From the NCBI RefSeq assembly GCF_000368585.1, contig NZ_KB849558.1, positions 1,034,722 through 1,098,721 on the forward strand: a stretch of 64,000 nt of DNA, in the 5' to 3' direction. Made by a program: the position numbers and the translations under genes. Below the pieces are notes generated by a model that made no database searches, was not told the origin of the DNA, and saw only the letters and a list, made by a program, of their open reading frames with translations. Positions within the stretch are counted from its first letter, which is position 1. The number at the start of each line of letters is the position of its first letter. Below are positions 8,827 to 17,713 of the stretch, one piece after another. Origin of the DNA: Acinetobacter venetianus RAG-1 = CIP 110063 (GTDB lineage: Bacteria; Pseudomonadota; Gammaproteobacteria; Pseudomonadales; Moraxellaceae).

Positions 8827-9020
8827 TGGACATACTGGGCGAGTACAAGATCCTGCATTACTCCGATCTGAGGGATTGAAAATAATTCAGGCGGCTATGG
8901 CAGCATGTGAGCCGTGCATCAATTTTCACTGATTAGGCTCAGCACCATGTACCTAGTAAACCTTTGCCAAAAGCAAAGTCACGCGTTACTTCGCATTACC
9001 ATGTACTGACAGTATGTTCA
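8827..9020 (+). ncRNA. Candidate Y-RNA-like structured RNA between the DIP1984 gene and rtcA
   Basis: The ends of this segment pair over a long range. TGGACATACTG (8827-8837) pairs with CAGTATGTTCA (9010-9020) over 11 bp with one G-U. An internal loop GGCG (8838-8841)/GA (9008-9009) follows, then AGTACA (8842-8847) pairs with TGTACT (9002-9007). CGA on the 5' strand and UGA on the 3' strand next to the loop resemble the bulged helix recognised by Ro/Rsr in Y RNAs. Inside are hairpins AGATC/GATCT (8848-8869), CGGCT/AGCCG (about 8891-8913) and AGTAA..CTTTGC/GCAAAG..TTACT (8955-8990). Rtc operons of other bacteria carry Y-like RNAs. No canonical tRNA T-loop was found, so the class is uncertain. 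Confidence 0.5.
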
Positions 9021-9047
9021 TTAAATTAGAAAATAAGGAAAATAGAA

Positions 9048-10109
9048 GTGAATAAAGCTTTGGCAAATATGCCAGCGACCATCCAGATTGATGGTTCACA
9101 AGGTGAAGGTGGTGGACAAATTTTAAGAACTGCCCTTGCCCTTTCGATGATTACGGGTCAGGCATTTGAATTAATCAATATTCGTGCTGGGCGTAAAAAA
9201 TCAGGTTTAATGCGTCAGCATTTAGTCTGTGTACAGGCATCTCAACACATCAGCCAAGCTTATGTAGAAGGTGCTGAACTACATAGCCAGCGTTTATACT
9301 TTGCACCACAGCATGTACAAAGTGGAAAATACCAATTCCAGATTGGTTCGGCAGGAAGCACAACACTGGTTTTGCAAACCCTCTTACCAGCTTTATTATT
9401 ACAAGATGGAGCCAGTGAACTCACAATCACAGGCGGTACTCATAATCCGCTTGCACCGACAGCTGATTTTATCGAGCATTGCTTTTTGCCTACGCTCACA
9501 AAGATCGGAATAGAAACCGAATTTAAGTTAAATAAAGCAGGCTTCTTTCCGATTGGTGCTGGTGAAATTCAAATCAAGATTCAGCCTTGGCAACATCGAA
9601 ACAAGCTAAATTTATTAGATCGTGGCGCTTTACAAGGCACGGAGGCTTTTGCAGCCGTCTTGAATCTTTCAGAAGAAGCACAAATTGCACAACGGGAATT
9701 AGCGACTTTAAACAAAAGACTTAAACTAGATACACAACAGCTATTTCACTTGAATGGCATTAGCCAAGGTAATACGGTGTATGTCAAAGTTGAACATCAG
9801 CAACATATTCAGCTATTTACTGCTTTAGGCGAAATGCGCAAAAGTGCAGAACAAATTGCCAATCGTTTGGCTGAACAGGTGAAGCAATATATTGCTTCTC
9901 AAGCTGCGGTAGATGAGTATTTAACCGATCAGTTGTTACTACCTTTAGCATTGGGACAAGGCGGTGAATTTACCGCACAATGTATTAGTGAACACACCCA
10001 TACTCAGGCCTCTATGATTGAAAAATTTATTGATTGTGAAATTGAGTTTATCGAACTAAACAAAAACCTGTTTCAGGTCACTGTTAAGGTAAAAGAAGCT
10101 CATTCATGA
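9048..10109 (+). CDS. rtcA: RtcA, RNA 3'-terminal phosphate cyclase
   Basis: RtcA converts RNA 3'-phosphates (and 2'-phosphates) to 2',3'-cyclic phosphates with ATP through an AMP-His intermediate. The 353-residue protein starts with the family signature IDGSQGEGGGQILRTALAL, has GSAGSTTLVLQTLLPALL and the GGT-NPLAPTADF segment, and ends with the EHTHTQAS region that supplies the adenylated His. The start is GTG with AAGGA (9034-9038) about nine bases before; the next ATG at 9069 lies inside the conserved lead-in. It is the last gene of the rtc operon. A strong hairpin overlaps its stop codon. Confidence 0.95.
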   Translation: MNKALANMPATIQIDGSQGEGGGQILRTALALSMITGQAFELINIRAGRKKSGLMRQHLVCVQASQHISQAYVEGAELHSQRLYFAPQHVQSGKYQFQIGSAGSTTLVLQTLLPALLLQDGASELTITGGTHNPLAPTADFIEHCFLPTLTKIGIETEFKLNKAGFFPIGAGEIQIKIQPWQHRNKLNLLDRGALQGTEAFAAVLNLSEEAQIAQRELATLNKRLKLDTQQLFHLNGISQGNTVYVKVEHQQHIQLFTALGEMRKSAEQIANRLAEQVKQYIASQAAVDEYLTDQLLLPLALGQGGEFTAQCISEHTHTQASMIEKFIDCEIEFIELNKNLFQVTVKVKEAHS

Positions 10110-10121
10110 GCTTCTTTTATT
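10091..10121 (+). terminator. Terminator overlapping the rtcA stop codon
   Basis: AAAAGAAGCTCAT (10091-10103) pairs with ATGAGCTTCTTTT (10106-10118), and the stem runs into a T-rich tail. The rtcA stop TGA is part of the right arm. It ends the rtc operon and could work in both directions against pepD, which ends just beyond it. Confidence 0.8.
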
Positions 10122-10127
10122 GAGAGC

Positions 10128-11588
10128 TTATTTAATCGATTCCAAAGCTGTCACCAACAACGCCCAGCATTTCTCTACGGTATCCACTTTAACCCGCTCA
10201 CCCGGCGCATGCGCCCCTTGAATATCAGGGCCAAACGACACCATCTGTAAATTCGGATAATGTTCAGCGATAATGCCACACTCCAAACCAGCATGAATCA
10301 CTTTCAAGTTTGGCTCGATCTTAAATGCAGATTGATAAGCTTGCTGCAAACATTTCAATGCAGCCGAATCTGGGTTTGGTGTCCAACCCGATACCAACGG
10401 CGTTAATTCAGATTGAATCTGGAAATTTGCAAAGTGTTGTTGAATATTTTTTGCAAATGTCACTGCTTCTTGGTTCACCATCGAACGAACCATAATTAAA
10501 GTTTTCGCTTCATCTTTAGTCAGTTTGACCACACCAATATTATTCGAAGTCTCAACCACATCGGGTAAAGTGCTACTCCATTGAGCAATGCCATATGGAC
10601 AAATTGTCAATGCTTTTAACCAAGCTTGTTGCTGATGCAAGGTGACCACTTCATTTATCTGATTGGTATTTTGCTGTGCGGTGATTTGTAACTGCTCATC
10701 AACCCCATTTAATTTTTGTTGCCATTCAGCTTGTATCACAGCAACGGCATTTTCTAGCTCTGGTAATTGCTCTGCTTTAATTGCAATAGTTGCCAAAGCT
10801 TCACGTGGGATGGCATTTCGTGCCGACCCACCGACAAATACAACCAGTCTACCATTTGAAAGCGCCAAATAATCATTCAGGAAATTGGCTAAAATCACAT
10901 TGGCATTACCACGACCTAAATGAATATCAACCCCAGAATGACCACCTTTTAATCCAGATACCAACAAATCAACATAAATCAAATTTTCAGGTGCTATTTC
11001 ATATTCGAGTGGCTGTCCCACTTCAAGGTCAATACTTCCCGCGCAACCAAGATATAGTTCGCCCCATTCTTCGGTATCAATATTGAAAAGCCATTGCCCT
11101 GTTAAAACACCCGACTCAAGCAAACGAGCGCCGCTCATTCCTGCTTCTTCATCAATGGTAAGCAATACTTCAATTGGACCATGTGCAATATCATTTGATT
11201 CTAATACCGCTAGCGCCAATGCGACACCAATGCCATTATCTGCACCCAAAGTGGTATTTTCAGCAATTAGCCAGCCATCTTTTAAGACAGGTTGAATAGG
11301 ATCTTTAAAAAAATCATGTTGCGTACCGCGATTTTCCTGAGTCACCATATCTAAGTGCCCTTGCAAAACCACACCTGTAACTTGTTCTTTACCTGCTGTG
11401 GCGGCTTTCCGAATAATCAAATTACCAATGTCATCGACATAAGTTTCCAAATTGCGCTGTTCCGCCCAAGCTTTTAGATACTGTCTTAATTGTTGTTCAT
11501 GCTTTGATGGTCGAGGAATCGTGCATAGTGTTTCAAAATGCTGCCAAACCACTTGGGGAGATAATTTAGAAAAATCAAACTGCATCAT
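10128..11588 (-). CDS. pepD: PepD, aminoacyl-histidine dipeptidase (M20 family)
   Basis: PepD is a cytoplasmic two-zinc peptidase that cleaves Xaa-His and related dipeptides. The sequence has the M20 metal motifs VVLQGHLDMVT (about residue 75), NTTLGADNGIGVA with its bridging Asp, LTIDEEAGMSGA with the catalytic Glu pair, and a C-terminal HAGLECGII segment and GAHAPGE. The length fits PepD (about 485). I place the start at ATG 11588 (MMQFDFSKLSPQ); an in-frame ATG at 11618 adds ten residues not expected for the family. It is transcribed away from the divergent region before 11753 and converges on rtcA. Confidence 0.93.
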   Translation of the reverse strand: MMQFDFSKLSPQVVWQHFETLCTIPRPSKHEQQLRQYLKAWAEQRNLETYVDDIGNLIIRKAATAGKEQVTGVVLQGHLDMVTQENRGTQHDFFKDPIQPVLKDGWLIAENTTLGADNGIGVALALAVLESNDIAHGPIEVLLTIDEEAGMSGARLLESGVLTGQWLFNIDTEEWGELYLGCAGSIDLEVGQPLEYEIAPENLIYVDLLVSGLKGGHSGVDIHLGRGNANVILANFLNDYLALSNGRLVVFVGGSARNAIPREALATIAIKAEQLPELENAVAVIQAEWQQKLNGVDEQLQITAQQNTNQINEVVTLHQQQAWLKALTICPYGIAQWSSTLPDVVETSNNIGVVKLTKDEAKTLIMVRSMVNQEAVTFAKNIQQHFANFQIQSELTPLVSGWTPNPDSAALKCLQQAYQSAFKIEPNLKVIHAGLECGIIAEHYPNLQMVSFGPDIQGAHAPGERVKVDTVEKCWALLVTALESIK

Positions 11589-11752
11589 ACAGTTATACTC
11601 TCGAACTAATTCATACAATACATTTGAGTATACTTAGATCATTTAAAAATAAATATTCCATCAACGTAAGTTTATTCAAATTTCAGGTGAAAACTTACGC
11701 TGATTTTTATTAATAAAGGATCAGTAATTCCTATAGAATTAAAGACGCTAAA

Positions 11753-13183
11753 CTAAATTTCACGAACTAAACGAAATCCCCACATGATCGAACGCGCTTG
11801 TGATGTTACATAAGCATTTCGATAAGCGGTTCGAGCATTATAGGTGTTGTATATCCATGCACCTCCACGCAATACAGGGAAATTACACTGTCCGTTATTT
11901 TCTTCACCCCAAATACGGTTATTTACAGGTGCATTTTCATAATTTGAGTGCCAACAATCATCCACCCACTCCCGTGCATTAGCTGTCATATCATATAAAC
12001 CAAAGTTATTTGGTAGAAACTTTCCAACAGGCGAAGTAAATGCATAACCATCGGTGCAATTGAATAAGTTCCAAGAGCTCGTTTGTGGCAATGCGGACAC
12101 TGTAGTTGGATCTAGCACATTCGCATATTTGCAAGCTTGGTCTAGATTCAAATCATCCCCCCAATAAAAGGCAGTCGAAGTTCCTGCACGAGCTGCATAC
12201 TCCCATTCAACCTCTGTTGGTAAGCGGTAGGTTTGTCCTGTTTTTTTGGATAACCATTCGGCAAAAGCTCTCCCATCTTCACGACGTACACACACGACTG
12301 GATCTTGTGGTGTTTGGTTCATACCAGCGTTAGTCGGATTTAAATCATCTCGATACCACATATTAAAAACACCATCACGTGACTCCCAATTGCGACAACC
12401 TTGTACCTCCCATCCTGTTTCTTTTTGAAAAGCCTGAAACTCGGCAATAGTAGTTTCATATGTAGACATAGCAAATGGCTTCTCGACTATCACTGCATGC
12501 TGAGGTAATTCATACGGTCGCGATTGGGCAGGCACATTTTGTTGTTCTTGTTCTTCTATATTTCCCCCCATCAAAAAACTTCCAGAAGGAATAACTGTCA
12601 TTTCTGGACAAAAACTATCTGAGCAATCTTTGAATTTGGATTTTGCTGAAGTTGCTTCAGTAATGTTTGTATTTGTTAAAGATGCTAATTTAATTTCAGG
12701 ATTCATATTTGGCGGGTTATTTATTTGATGAATCAATAAATTTATAGTCCCTTGCCATTCACTTAACATTTCTCTTAACATCGCAGGCCTTTCAATACTC
12801 ACCCCTGTTCCGTCATAATCTGGAGCATTACATCTAGCTCTTAATGTAGTTGACTCATCAGTGAGCTGAGTCAATTTTGGAATAATCTGCTGATCCAAGA
12901 ACATACTTAAATTATTTGTATCATTAAGCTTTGCTCTTAACTCCAAAGCCGATTTTTCAGCAATGTTCGCATCATTTATCACTTTAGAATAAACACTATC
13001 ACATTGATTTTCTTGCTATACTAAATTTTGACTTAAATTCTGTAGGGATAAAATTGTTTCATCTATTAGCTTTTGGTTAGAAGAGTTGCTTGTCGTATTT
13101 TTATCATCGCTATTACATGCCGCAAGTAAGGAAATGAATAATACACTAAAGCCTTTTAGATAATTCGTGCGTATAAAGGTCAT
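11753..13183 (-). pseudogene. Lipoprotein with a formylglycine-generating-enzyme-type domain, split by an amber codon
   Basis: From ATG 13183 the protein has a lipoprotein signal (MTFIRTNYLKGFSVLF, lipobox LLAAC with Cys at 23). At codon 56 a TAG (13016-13018) interrupts, and the same frame then stays open for 420 codons. The second part ends with a SUMF1/EgtB-like domain: MTVIPSGSFLMGG, TYRLPTEVEWEYAARAG, NFGLYDMTANAREWVDD, LRGGAW and GFRLVREI. The downstream frame has only a GTG (12982) as a possible restart, without a signal peptide. The simplest reading is one lipoprotein gene with a CAG-to-TAG change. Such domains often occur in secreted proteins with no sulfatase role. Confidence 0.75.
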
Positions 13184-13421
13184 ATGAATTCTCTTAAAAA
13201 GTATTATGAAGAAAAGGAGAAGGTTGAGTAATTCTTTGTTAAAAAGCATTTTTAAATTAATAGAAAAAATAGATCAAAATTCAAACATTATTATTATTTT
13301 AATTGTTAACTTTTATTAAATAATGTCACTACAAAAATAAATATTTCTTATTAATATTTAATAAAAAAGTGGATCAACAAACTTGTTATCCACTTTGATA
13401 TAAAAAATTAGGTATGCGTAT

Positions 13422-13805
13422 TTATGATTTCCATACAAAATCAGAAAAACTATGCTCAGCTTTTAAACTATTTTCAACAGCTTGCGCTAACTGGCGAATA
13501 ATACTCTGTGTTTCAATTTTTTCAAACCAAGCCAGTTCACGCTGAGGGTTTGCAGTAATCTCGCATAAAATATGCCCTTCAGCATCCTGTTCAGAACAAA
13601 GGATAGAAAGAGGTAATTGATGATTATCAATACGAACTTCAATTTTTTCGTGTTCATGACGAATATGATGTGCATCAAAGCCATATTGTTCTAATTGTTT
13701 ATACAATAGCGCAGCAACATATTCTTGAGTGATATAGCATTCATTTGGTGGATGATCAACCACCCCATGTTTTGGGCAATCTGCTATGAATTGCAACGTT
13801 TTCAT
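13422..13805 (-). CDS. Hypothetical 127-aa soluble protein
   Basis: The small acidic cytoplasmic protein begins MKTLQFIADCPKHGVVDHPP and has a dense His/Glu stretch (AHHIRHEHEKIEVRID), then a helical C-terminus. There is no signal peptide or membrane segment. CPKHGVVDHPP could contribute a metal site together with a later Cys (SILCSEQD), but this is a guess. It stands alone between the interrupted lipoprotein and tyrA-aroA, with its own short upstream region. No family is recognised. Confidence 0.65.
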   Translation of the reverse strand: MKTLQFIADCPKHGVVDHPPNECYITQEYVAALLYKQLEQYGFDAHHIRHEHEKIEVRIDNHQLPLSILCSEQDAEGHILCEITANPQRELAWFEKIETQSIIRQLAQAVENSLKAEHSFSDFVWKS

Positions 13806-14031
13806 GGTATTCCCTCTAATTTTTATGTTTTTAGCTCTGGATCACAGAGTAAAACCGACTCGTACGGTAAGAATTATTATATATACAATTGTCTTTAATT
13901 GATTAGCTGATTGTCTAACTTCTTTTACTAAATTGACAAATTTCGACCCAATTAGATATGTACATCTAAAAACGAGTGATTTTGAGCTTTAATGATCAAT
14001 TAAACATCTAGTTTTATAATCCATAAATAAA

Positions 14032-14066
14032 AAAGGCAGCAACTCAATACATGAATTGCTGCCTTT
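14032..14066 (-). terminator. Terminator after tyrA-aroA
   Basis: AAAGGCAGCAA (14032-14042) pairs with TTGCTGCCTTT (14056-14066). Read on the minus strand the stem is followed by TTTATTTATG. It lies 18 bp after the tyrA-aroA stop and ends that transcript. Confidence 0.85.
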
Positions 14067-14083
14067 AGCTTTACAAAATTAGA

Positions 14084-16333
14084 TTATTGATCCACTACCT
14101 GTAAATCCAAACCAGCAGTGTTTGCTAACTCAGTAAATGTAGGGAAACTTGTTGCGACCGTTTCAGTTCCTTGAATGATAATTTCACCCGAAGTACGTAA
14201 GCCCGCAATACTAAAGCTCATCGCAATACGATGATCATGATGCGATTCAATCTCGCCACCCGCGAAAATTGCAGACCAATCACCAGATTTACCTTTACCT
14301 TCGATAATGATTCCATCTTCAGTTGGTGTGCAGTCTATACCCATGATTTTCAGGCCATCTGCCATCACTTGAATACGATCTGACTCTTTAACTCGAAGTT
14401 CAGCAGCCCCTGTTAAAACAGTCCGACCTTCAGCACAAGCTGCTGCGATAAACAATACTGGAAATTCATCAATTGCTAATGGTACTTGATCTTCTGGCAT
14501 ATGAATGCCTTTCAATGTTCTTGAACCTTTAATATGAATATCTGCAATCGGCTCACCGCCTGCAATACGTTCATTTTCAACAGTTAGGTCAGCACCCATT
14601 TGTTTTAGGATTTGAATGACACCTGTACGCGTTGGGTTAATTCCAACAGCTTCCAGCACCACATCGGCACCTTCAGTGATTGCAGCACCAACCATAAAGA
14701 ATGCTGCTGATGAAATATCAGAAGGCACTTGGATATTTGTACCAACTAACCTACCACCCCCAACAAGTGAGATTTTATTACCTACGGTTTTCACATCATA
14801 ACCAAATGCACGTAACATGCGTTCAGTGTGATCACGTGTTGGTTCTGGTTCTGTAACTGAAGTTTCACCTTCAGCCCATAAACCTGCCAATAAAATACCC
14901 GATTTCACTTGAGCCGAAGCCATAGGTAAATCGTACTGAATACCTTTTAATGCTTGGCTTCCCGTGATACTGACTGGTGGAGTACCTTTCTCACCAGTTG
15001 TTTGAATTTGTGCACCCATTTCACGTAAAGGCTTAGCAATACGCTCCATAGGACGTTTAGACAATGATGCATCACCAGTCATCACAGAATCAAACTTTTG
15101 CGCTGACAACATCCCCGAGAGCAAACGCATACTCGTACCTGAGTTGCCCATATACAAGGCACTTGCAGGTGCTTTTAAGCCTTGCATCCCCACACCATGA
15201 ATCGTGACTTCACCATTTTTAGGCCCTTCAATACTTACCCCCATGTCACGGAAAGCTTGAAGTGTAGCGAGTGCATCTTCACCTTCTAAGAAACCAGTAA
15301 CGTGTGTTGTGCCTTCAGCAATCGCACCAAACATGATCGAGCGATGTGACACAGATTTGTCACCTGGCACGGTGAATTTACCTGTAAATGTTTTCTTTCC
15401 TGGCAAAATGGTAAATTGCTGTGTCACCTTGTTTTTCTCCATCAAAGGTTTTTTGGCTAACATATGGTTAAAATGCTGACGTGCTGCTTGAGCATGACCC
15501 AACAAGCCCATCAATGCATGAGAATCTTCTTGTTCGATCAGTTTCTTTAAAACAAGCAACTGTTGTTCAAAACCATTTACGGCTTCTAAAATTGCAGTTT
15601 TATTGGCAAAGAAAATATCGTGCCACATCTGCGGATCGCTTGCTGCAATACGGGAGAAGTCTCTAAAACCTCCAGCAGCATAACGGAAAATATCTAAATT
15701 ATCTTCACGATTTGCAAGCTGCTCAACAAGATTAAATGCCATGAGATGTGGTAAGTGGCTCGTATGAGCAAGCACTTCATCATGCTTTTTCACATCCATG
15801 CAAATGACTTCTGCTTTTGCCGCAGACCAAAGTTGAATCAACTTCTCAACTGCCCAATCAGCACTGGTCGGCAACGGTGTCAAAATCACCTTATGATTGG
15901 CAAATAAATCAACTTTACCCGCATGAACACCAGTATGCTCAGCACCAGCAATTGGATGACCTGGAACGAATCCAACGGGTAAATCATCACCAAATACTGC
16001 TTTTGCAGCATCTACGACATTACCTTTAGTACTACCCACATCAGTAATAATTGCATGGTCAACTAAATAAGGCTTGATCTGTTCAAGCACTTTCTGTGTT
16101 GCACGAACTGGTAATGCTAAAACAACTAAATCTGCGCCTTGGACTGCTTCTTCAGGTGTTGCGTAACCATTTTGAATGAGACCTAATGCTTTGGCATCTT
16201 CTAAGGTTTTTTTTGAACGTGTTGAAGCAACAATTTCAGATGCTAATTTTTCTGCCACGATCACACGAGCGAGACTAGAACCAATCAGCCCAAGCCCAAT
16301 AAATGCAACTTTTTTAAACAATGGTTCAGACAT
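14084..16333 (-). CDS. aroA: Fused prephenate dehydrogenase / EPSP synthase (TyrA-AroA)
   Basis: Residues 1 to about 300 form a prephenate dehydrogenase (tyrosine branch) with the NAD-binding GLGLIGSS at 13-20, a FVPGHPIAGAEHTG segment and TSHLPHLMAFNL. From about residue 310 to 749 is 3-phosphoshikimate 1-carboxyvinyltransferase (shikimate step 6, the glyphosate target): FTVPGDKSVSHRSIMFGA, LYMGNSGTSMRLLSG, SKRPMERIAKPL and ESDRIQVMADGL are all present. The fusion is known in Acinetobacter and Pseudomonas. The gene follows pheA by about 75 bp and is probably co-transcribed, placing phenylalanine, tyrosine and chorismate steps together. All key motifs look intact. Confidence 0.96.
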   Translation of the reverse strand: MSEPLFKKVAFIGLGLIGSSLARVIVAEKLASEIVASTRSKKTLEDAKALGLIQNGYATPEEAVQGADLVVLALPVRATQKVLEQIKPYLVDHAIITDVGSTKGNVVDAAKAVFGDDLPVGFVPGHPIAGAEHTGVHAGKVDLFANHKVILTPLPTSADWAVEKLIQLWSAAKAEVICMDVKKHDEVLAHTSHLPHLMAFNLVEQLANREDNLDIFRYAAGGFRDFSRIAASDPQMWHDIFFANKTAILEAVNGFEQQLLVLKKLIEQEDSHALMGLLGHAQAARQHFNHMLAKKPLMEKNKVTQQFTILPGKKTFTGKFTVPGDKSVSHRSIMFGAIAEGTTHVTGFLEGEDALATLQAFRDMGVSIEGPKNGEVTIHGVGMQGLKAPASALYMGNSGTSMRLLSGMLSAQKFDSVMTGDASLSKRPMERIAKPLREMGAQIQTTGEKGTPPVSITGSQALKGIQYDLPMASAQVKSGILLAGLWAEGETSVTEPEPTRDHTERMLRAFGYDVKTVGNKISLVGGGRLVGTNIQVPSDISSAAFFMVGAAITEGADVVLEAVGINPTRTGVIQILKQMGADLTVENERIAGGEPIADIHIKGSRTLKGIHMPEDQVPLAIDEFPVLFIAAACAEGRTVLTGAAELRVKESDRIQVMADGLKIMGIDCTPTEDGIIIEGKGKSGDWSAIFAGGEIESHHDHRIAMSFSIAGLRTSGEIIIQGTETVATSFPTFTELANTAGLDLQVVDQ

Positions 16334-16365
16334 AAAAGAGATTTGCCCAATAAGACGACTTTGGG

Positions 16366-16394
16366 ATAGCTAGATGAATAGCTCATCTAGCTAT
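16366..16394 (-). other. 12-bp hairpin between pheA and tyrA-aroA
   Basis: ATAGCTAGATGA (16366-16377) pairs perfectly with TCATCTAGCTAT (16383-16394) around a 5-nt loop. It sits in the approximately 75-bp gap between pheA and tyrA-aroA. No T-run follows on the transcribed strand, so it is not an ordinary terminator. It may be an RNA-stability or processing element that sets the ratio of the two genes. Confidence 0.6.
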
Positions 16395-16408
16395 GTGATA
16401 AAAATTGA

Positions 16409-17518
16409 TTACAAAACTGCGATTGGATAAGAACCGAGTACACGAAGTTCTTTCACCATTGGACGAATTTCATCTAAGGCCGCAGCAACATTTGCTTGAT
16501 CAATATGACCTTCAAGATCAATAAAGAACACATAAGCCCATTTTTCAGGTAAAGCAGGACGTGTTTCAATACTGGTCAAGCTAATCTGATGTTTAGCAAA
16601 TGGAGCAAGAATTTCCAATAAAGCGCCTGCACGATCATGTGCAGAAATGAGTAATGACGTTTTATCATTACCGCTTTGTGGAATCTTCTCACGACCAATC
16701 ACAAGGAAACGTGTGGTATTTTCGGGATTATCTTCAATATTGCTATGTAAAATCTCAAGATTGTACATACTTGCTGCAATATCAGATGCAATTGCAGCTG
16801 AATGCCATTCATTACGAATACGACGCGCAGCTTCCGCATTTGAGTTTAAAGCAACACGCTCAACACCCGGATAATTCGCATCTAACCATTTGCGACACTG
16901 CGCTAATGTTTGTTGATGCGCATATATCTGCTTAATACTATCTTTACGCGTATTTTCAGAAATTAAAAATTGATGATGAATTCGTAATTCCACTTCACCA
17001 ATGACATTTAAAGTTGATGCTTTAAAACAATCAAGGGTATGGTTCACAATTCCTTCAGAAGAATTCTCAACAGGTACAACACCATAATGTGCTCCACCTG
17101 CTTCAACATCACGGAATACTTCATCAATCGTTGGCAATGGACGAACGACTGCATCTTTACCAAAATGTTTTAATACAGCTGAGTGTGTATAAGTCCCTTC
17201 AGGCCCTAAGAAAGCAATACTTTGCGGTGCTTCAAGTGCTAAACAAGCAGACATAATCTCACGGAATAAACGAGCCATTGTCGCATCAGAAAGTGGCCCT
17301 TGATTGCGCTCCATCACTTTGCGAAGGACTTGCGCCTCACGCTCAGGACGATAAAACAATGGATTATCTTCAGCTGCAAACTTTGCCTTCGCTACAGCTT
17401 CAGCTAAAGAAGCACGACGGTTAAGTAATTCTTGGATTTGTTGATCAACACTATCAATATCGTCGCGAATTTGTTCTAAATTAAGTGAAGTCGATGTGTT
17501 TTGTCCATCGTTTACCAT
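16409..17518 (-). CDS. pheA: PheA, chorismate mutase / prephenate dehydratase
   Basis: This bifunctional enzyme runs chorismate to prephenate to phenylpyruvate. An AroQ-type chorismate mutase helix bundle comes first (about 1-90, IRDDIDSVDQQIQELLNRR). Prephenate dehydratase follows, with IAFLGPEGTYTHSA at its start, VVPVENSSEGIVNHTLD and NTTRFLVIG. An ACT regulatory domain is last (SLLISAHDRAGALLEIL and the phenylalanine-binding ESRP-like LTSIETRPA). I choose ATG 17518 (MVNDGQNTSTSL); an upstream in-frame ATG at 17542 would add eight residues. Feedback inhibition through ACT is expected. It leads the pheA/tyrA-aroA unit. Confidence 0.94.
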   Translation of the reverse strand: MVNDGQNTSTSLNLEQIRDDIDSVDQQIQELLNRRASLAEAVAKAKFAAEDNPLFYRPEREAQVLRKVMERNQGPLSDATMARLFREIMSACLALEAPQSIAFLGPEGTYTHSAVLKHFGKDAVVRPLPTIDEVFRDVEAGGAHYGVVPVENSSEGIVNHTLDCFKASTLNVIGEVELRIHHQFLISENTRKDSIKQIYAHQQTLAQCRKWLDANYPGVERVALNSNAEAARRIRNEWHSAAIASDIAASMYNLEILHSNIEDNPENTTRFLVIGREKIPQSGNDKTSLLISAHDRAGALLEILAPFAKHQISLTSIETRPALPEKWAYVFFIDLEGHIDQANVAAALDEIRPMVKELRVLGSYPIAVL

Positions 17519-17655
17519 TGAATGCAGCCTCAGCAAAATCATCTATAAGAATGGATTACAATTCATCGTTGAATTGTTTATTCGGCTTAGTATAGCAATA
17601 CTTTCATGCATTAAACATGATGAGTTTTAACTCTTTTTTATAAACATTCTTTATC

Positions 17656-17674
17656 GATAATGATTTTCATTATA
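17656..17674 (+). promoter_or_regulatory. Fur box upstream of the esterase gene
   Basis: GATAATGATTTTCATTATA differs from the consensus 19-mer GATAATGATAATCATTATC at only three positions. It ends 39 bp before the esterase start at 17714, in the right place to repress that gene when iron is plentiful. pheA on the other strand starts 138 bp away and is a less likely target. Confidence 0.82.
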
Positions 17675-17713
17675 TATTAAATTCTTTTAGATTTTATCGT
17701 TGCGAACTCAATC

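Noticed and set aside
8787..9047. A true tRNA gene before rtcA
   Set aside because: No seven-base acceptor stem with a canonical TTCRANY T-loop and 5-bp T-stem was found; the long-range pairing fits a Y-like RNA better.
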